Source: Ophiodon elongatus (taxonomy: Eukaryota > Chordata > Actinopteri > Perciformes > Hexagrammidae). Taken from it: DNA of 64,000 bases. The position numbers were made by a program, and so were the translations under genes. The DNA lies in the NCBI GenBank assembly GCA_016806645.1, contig JACSYO010000095.1, positions 1 to 64,000 of the forward strand, read 5' to 3'. This document shows, piece by piece, positions 59,401 to 64,000 of the stretch (positions are counted from its first letter, which is position 1; each line of letters begins with the position of its first letter). The notes below the pieces were generated by a model. It was not told the DNA's origin, searched no databases, and saw only the letters and a list, made by a program, of their open reading frames with translations.

Positions 59401-60371
59401 GGCATTTCTTGATATAAAAGATGGGCTTGTGAACAGTGGACATTTCTTTCTTGACAATCAGATAGAAATACAACAGAGCTTGACAGGGATTTTAATTGAA
59501 CTTTTATTTTAGAGCTTTATTTAAGAGAGTAGAATGACATTTAATTTCAGAGGGACATATAAAACAAATACTTCATTATAAAATAAAGCCCTTTTCAGAA
59601 TAAAAATCAGACAGGAGAAATTGAAATAAGGGAACATTGATAGAAAGAAAGAGATGGAAACTGCGTGTGTCCTTTCTCAAAGGACTGTAGGCAGTAGACA
59701 TTGAGATTTACTTTCTGCTATTACTGGTGTACTTTTCATACCAAGGTACGCTTTAAAAAGAATGCTCCTCATACTTATAGTGCAGTAGTAGGTGTGTGTG
59801 TTAATGTGTCTCAATAATGTTAGAAGTCATTATTGTGATTTAGCTCCTGATGAAAATACTGAAATTATAGGAGCTCATAGAGAGCAACATCTTCTCTGTT
59901 CTCATCTTCTCTCTCAGCATGAAGCATTGTTTCACTTAATTTACTGTAAAGCGGCTTATTGCTACACCATACCATTAGAGACAATGCAAATGTTACATTA
60001 CCATTTTAGTCATTAAATAATTATATATATATATATATATACCATATCTCTTGTTAATATGTCACAGGTGTGTTTTCGTCAGGTATCTTACAACAAATAA
60101 AGTGTGTAAACTCGGGCCACTGAGTGCTTTTTATAACAAAAGGCCCTTTAAATGTCATATGGCGCTGTGTGTGTAGTCGATTAACTCTACTGATCAAGTC
60201 ATGAACAAGCTCTGAACGCTGCCCCGGTCTTACTATGTCTACTCTGACAATCATTTGCAATTCTATCAAGTTCCAAAGAGACATATTCCACTTTCTGTTC
60301 ACCTCGGGACAGAATCACATTAAAATATTGTTGGTGTCCTGCAGAGAGAGATGCTGGAGGTGGGGATGTGC

Positions 60372-60407
<36 letters not shown>

Positions 60408-61765
60408 TAGTGTGTTACAGCTGTAATGAAAAACAACAAGCCAGATGGCATCAGCTTCTTTGTTCTGCTTTGTTTTCTTTCTCACTCACCTGTCTGTGTC
60501 TGTCTTTTTATCTTTTGGAATCATGTTTTGTTTCCAGAATACATTTAAATAAAGTTATATGTTCTTTTTGATTCATTTTGATCAAAGATATCACATAAAA
60601 TGTGATATAGACAAATAGGATATTCATGTTGCACACTAAACTAGTCAATCTTTTGCTCGCGATCTGTTTTTGTACTTCAGAAGAGGCGAGATGTCTTTGT
60701 GACATAAAGAAACACAACAAGGGTTAGGTGGGTACATTTTGTTTAAGAAGACGAAAACAAATCCTTAGATTTCATTACTTTGATGCCATGCAAATTCAGA
60801 TCAAGTCAGTCATAGTTAGTCAGAACGTTTAATTTTAGGTTGTAAAAGATTTTCAACAAATTATGTCTGCATCAGTTTAATAGGATAAAGTGAAAAAAAA
60901 ATCCTATTTCACCTCTGTGGTGAATTGTCACTCTAACTGCAGAGATCCAGCTCTACTCCATGTAGTAGAGGGGATTAGAGCTTATAGATCTGTTTTAAGT
61001 GACATTATACAGAATGATTTCCAGTAAAAAGAGATGTCATAAATGAATTGGTTAGGCCAATAGACCTTTATTCTATCAGAATATTAGTAATCATTTTAAT
61101 ATTTTTACTTTCAGATGAGGTTTAATTTGAGATGACTAAAACATGTTGAACTACAGTTTATGCCCATGCATGATCAAATGTGCTGTCTGTACAGGGAGGG
61201 AACAATGCAAATTCTGTCATTTCTGGCAAAAAGTTATGGAGCCGACAGGAAAATGTGATTTGTGATTAACATTTTAAAATCATTTGAAGTTATTGTGTCA
61301 TTGTAAATCCTGAAATTGACTGATTTACTACCCTTAGAACATTGGTTTTGAATCTGAAAACAGACAGTCTGCTTTCACAAATCTTCAAATAAAACATCTG
61401 CACTTTCAACCCGCTGGCAGGAACAGACATTTTGGACCATTTCAAATGCCAACAGCACACCACAGGATAGAGACATGAACAAAATTACAACACAGATTGA
61501 AAGATGAAGTTTTTAAGTAAGTGGAGTGGAGTAATTTCCAGTATAGTTTTGATTTTGTTCGTAAAAAAATATTTTTTGCTAGACATGTTGTAAGTTTAGA
61601 TTTTTCTGCAATGAAGCCCATGTCAGACTTTTGAAATTATTTTTTTTTTTGGACAAATAATAACAATAAAAACATACGAAGGACCACATGTAATTAAGAA
61701 ACGTGTACATTTAAAACGACTCCATATTTATTGTATGAATTAAAAAGTCTGTATAAATACATTTT
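52840..61765. other. Gene-poor, repeat-containing region
   Basis: No convincing coding exon on either strand. Contents: a GT tract at 53023-53056, a GA tract at 53420-53480, an ACGC run at about 55913-55941, a TA run at about 60022-60041, a GT tract at about 60374-60406, and the old DNA repeat at 58363-59268. Open frames are short and unlike proteins. Confidence 0.45.
58363..59268. repeat. Old DNA-transposon-like repeat
   Basis: Starts agggatgggtactgaaaccc and then agtattaaatgggcccgggg, the recognisable end of a widespread fish repeat. The right side ends near agcccatcgct, a weak inverted match to 'agggatgggt'. The interior has no transposase frame. Boundaries and class are tentative. Confidence 0.45.
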
Positions 61766-61779
61766 ACTGATTTGAATGA

Positions 61780-62185
61780 TACAAGCGGCCGAAAAGAGTT
61801 TTCTCCGTAGGGTGGCCGGGCTCAGCCTAAGAGATAGGGTAAGGAGCTCAGACATCAGGAGGGAACTTGGAGTTGAGGCACTACTCCTTCGTATCGAAAG
61901 GAGTCAGCTGAGGTGGTTCGGGGATCTAATCAGGATGCCTCCTGGGTGTCTCCCACTGGAGGTTTTCCAGACACGGCCAACAAGTGGGAGACCCCGGGGA
62001 AGACCCAGGACACGCTGGAGGGATTATATCTCCCAGCTGGCCTGGGAACGCCTCGGGATCCCCCAGAACGAGCTGGAACGTGTTGCGGGTGAGAGGGAAG
62101 CCTGGGTCGGCCTGCAGGGCCTGCTGCCACCGCGACCCGACCCCGGATAAGCGGATGAAAATGGATGGATGGATGGATGGATGGA
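61780..62185 (+). mobile_element. 5'-truncated LINE 3' end
   Basis: Encodes about 123 residues of the C-terminal end of a non-LTR retrotransposon ORF2 (AEKSFLRRVAGLSLRDRVRS, LLRIERSQLRWFGDLIRMPP, GRPRGRPRTRWRDYISQLAW), ending at a stop near 62150 and an ATGG tandem tail (62157-62185). A 12-bp target-site duplication, tgatttgaatga, flanks it (61768-61779 and 62186-62197). The apparent Met at 61776 lies inside the host duplication, so it is not a native start. The frame is intact over this part. The clade (L2/CR1-like or other) is not certain. Confidence 0.85.
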
Positions 62186-62366
62186 TGATTTGAATGAATG
62201 CATGTAATCACAGAGCCTTCATGTGGTGAACCAAGAAAGCATTATCTATCCACTTTCTATCATACCAATGTGCTGTGCAGGGTCAAAGAAGACTAAAGCC
62301 AATCCAAACATGCAATGGAAAGTGACAGAACAGGTTACACATATATTTAGACAATAACCACATAGT

Positions 62367-62369
<3 letters not shown>

Positions 62370-62416
<47 letters not shown>
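62370..62416. repeat. (GA)n microsatellite
   Basis: GA run of about 47 nt within a longer purine-rich stretch that extends to about 62660. Confidence 0.95.
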
Positions 62417-62419
<3 letters not shown>

Positions 62420-62421
<2 letters not shown>

Positions 62422-63239
62422 AAGAGTTGAACCAGCAAATGAGGAGAATTAAAGAGGAAGCAGGAATTAAAAGGCTGAAGGGAGAGAAGGAGGACTTAAG
62501 GGCAGGTGATAAGGAATGAGAAAAAAGAGGACTAATTGAAAGCAGGTGAGGGACAAAAGTATGGACTTGGTTTAGTGGAAATCGTGTTTGAGAGACAAAA
62601 AGAGACTGTGAGAGGGAGATAGGGTAGCAAAACAAATTAAGAGAGGAGGGGGAAAAGGGATGGAAGGCTGAAAAGTGGCAGAACCAAAGAATGAAATCAG
62701 ATGGAAAGGCCTCTCTTGTTCATCCAGGCTGAAAGTGGAATCACAGTTACAAGCTTCTGGCCTCAGTCAACCATGTGTTGTATATGCGTGTGTGTTTTTC
62801 ATGAGGTAATGATACAGGAACAGAGGCATAGTACCATATGTTCGGATCGTTCTATCTTGTACTTCTCTGAAAGGCACCCAAATACAAATATCTTCTTGGC
62901 GTATACATATTCTTGAAGAACCTGGCTAGTGTGTGAAGGTTAATCTTGACTGGTAATTGTACCCAATAAACCAGTTTGGATAGAATATTTGCAATTAAAT
63001 CAAGTTTCACAAAATCTCTTCTTTTTGTAAGAGCACTGTAGTTAAACACAGTCTGCACTGCTACAGTAGTCAGCTGATGAAATGTATGTTGAAGGGCTGA
63101 ATGTAGGGGAGGTTTGTGCTCTGTTGCAGTTTCAATTATTCAAGGACCTCTTAGTATTAACATAATTCATTTGTGACCACTTGCAGTCACCTGATGTGGT
63201 GCTTGGATTTGCAAACGATCTCATCTGTCATAATGATTC
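62420..63239. other. Flanking DNA, no gene seen
   Basis: Purine-rich to about 62660, then ordinary AT-rich sequence. No exon is recognised. Confidence 0.4.
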
Positions 63240-63438
63240 TCACAGAAAAGCACAATGAGGTGTCAGGGAATGATATATAGGATAGGGCACAGGTCCACTA
63301 TACAAAACCTGGCACTCCTGCCAGACACAGTAACCACACAATAGGGGTTTGTAGTTGATGCTGAGGCAGGAGACCATGCACTGTGCAAAGGCCCAGATGT
63401 CCACTCCTAAGTACTGTTTCTTGAGCGCGGCACAACAT
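63240..63438 (-). CDS. Candidate terminal exon, unrecognised protein
   Basis: On the minus strand a good acceptor (cttgctctacag) precedes an open frame that, in the phase needing two bases from the previous exon, reads CCAALKKQYLGVDIWAFAQC, MVSCLSINYKPLLCGYCVWQ and ECQVLYSGPVPYPIYHSLTP to a stop at about 63240. A donor is possible after ECQ (gttttg), in which case the exon is internal. The composition is protein-like and Cys-rich. I do not recognise the family. Upstream exons, if any, would lie beyond the window end. Confidence 0.4.
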
Positions 63439-63673
63439 CTGTAGAGCAAGATTTATTACAACAGGTTTTAAAGTCATGATCAAATTAATTTAGTCAATGA
63501 GAGTTCATAAAGAAACCGGATAGAAGAGATGGGAACCATATTTAGATGTTTTGCAGTTTAATATTATTCAAGTTTCTTCATTCAAATGATCTATAGTTGG
63601 AGTCAATTAAGCAGCAACTTAAACTATAGAGTTGCAGTTAACCTGCAACTTTATCTCCAGTAAATTTATAATC

Positions 63674-63772
63674 ATGGCGTCCCAACAGCCTCTCTCTCCA
63701 CAGTTACCAACTGGTCTACAAAATCTGTGGGCAGCAATTCCACGTCAAAATACAGAAAATATGGAAAAAACG
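63674..63772 (+). CDS. Candidate first coding exon, unrecognised protein
   Basis: ATG at 63674 opens a 33-codon frame: MASQQPLSPQLPTGLQNLWA then AIPRQNTENMEKT. It runs into a donor-like site (acg|gtatat). The reading continues only two codons to a TAA if unspliced. It is a plausible first exon but could be chance. Confidence 0.22.
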
Positions 63773-64000
63773 GTATATTAAGAATACTACTTATACTACT
63801 AGGTAACAATCTGTCCCTGTTTGCGTCAAGGTCCTACATAACCAAAATCAAAGTAAACAGTCTTGTATTGAGTGATGTATTTACCAATATGTGGGCAAAT
63901 AAACGATTGTATTTAATGAGACCAATACAACAGTTTAGAAATGTGACTGTTGCGTACTCCACCTCTAACATGAGTATTCAGTATGAAGATAAATGACGTG

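Noticed and set aside
62246..62635. 129-codon minus-strand frame with Ser-Leu repeats
   Set aside because: It translates the GA microsatellite and the surrounding purine-rich DNA.

Overview
The window is nuclear DNA from a ray-finned fish. The grounds are intron-rich genes with GT-AG splice sites, AT-rich intergenic DNA, very many (CA)n tracts, fish-type tRNA-derived SINEs, hAT-type MITEs, and proteins closely matching vertebrate mpc1 and ddx21. A chitin synthase gene, which fish keep and mammals lack, fits the same placement. Every gene call below is a manual splice model. No alignment, RNA data or database search was available.

Layout. (1) 1-3.7 kb, minus strand: mpc1 (mitochondrial pyruvate carrier 1), five coding exons that join to 109 codons, one of them only 4 nt long. 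(2) 4.4-8.1 kb, minus strand: a small gene I do not recognise, assembled as two in-frame blocks with an unresolved junction, followed upstream by a GCTAGC-rich minisatellite and a possible 5' exon. (3) 9.3-12.2 kb: no gene seen; a perfect 22-bp-arm palindrome lies here. (4) 12.2-22.1 kb, plus strand: ddx21 (nucleolar DEAD-box RNA helicase), 16 coding exons and 742 codons, with a CpG-rich promoter that may also fire a spliced divergent minus-strand transcript. (5) 24.4-50.9 kb, minus strand and tail-to-tail with ddx21: a large chitin synthase gene. I could join 32 coding exons without a frame break and added two tentative 3' exons, giving about 1394 residues. All the family's catalytic motifs and two multi-membrane blocks are present. 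(6) 51-61.8 kb: gene-poor, with microsatellites, a SINE nested in a MITE-like repeat, and other transposon remains. (7) 61.78-62.19 kb: a 5'-truncated LINE 3' end bounded by a 12-bp target-site duplication. (8) 63.2-63.8 kb: two candidate exons of unrecognised genes on opposite strands.

The genes do not form a pathway. mpc1 serves mitochondrial pyruvate import, ddx21 serves rRNA transcription and processing, and the chitin synthase makes an extracellular polysaccharide. The most notable content is the apparently intact vertebrate chitin synthase, the 4-nt mpc1 microexon, and the repeats sitting right at splice sites of ddx21 and the chitin synthase.
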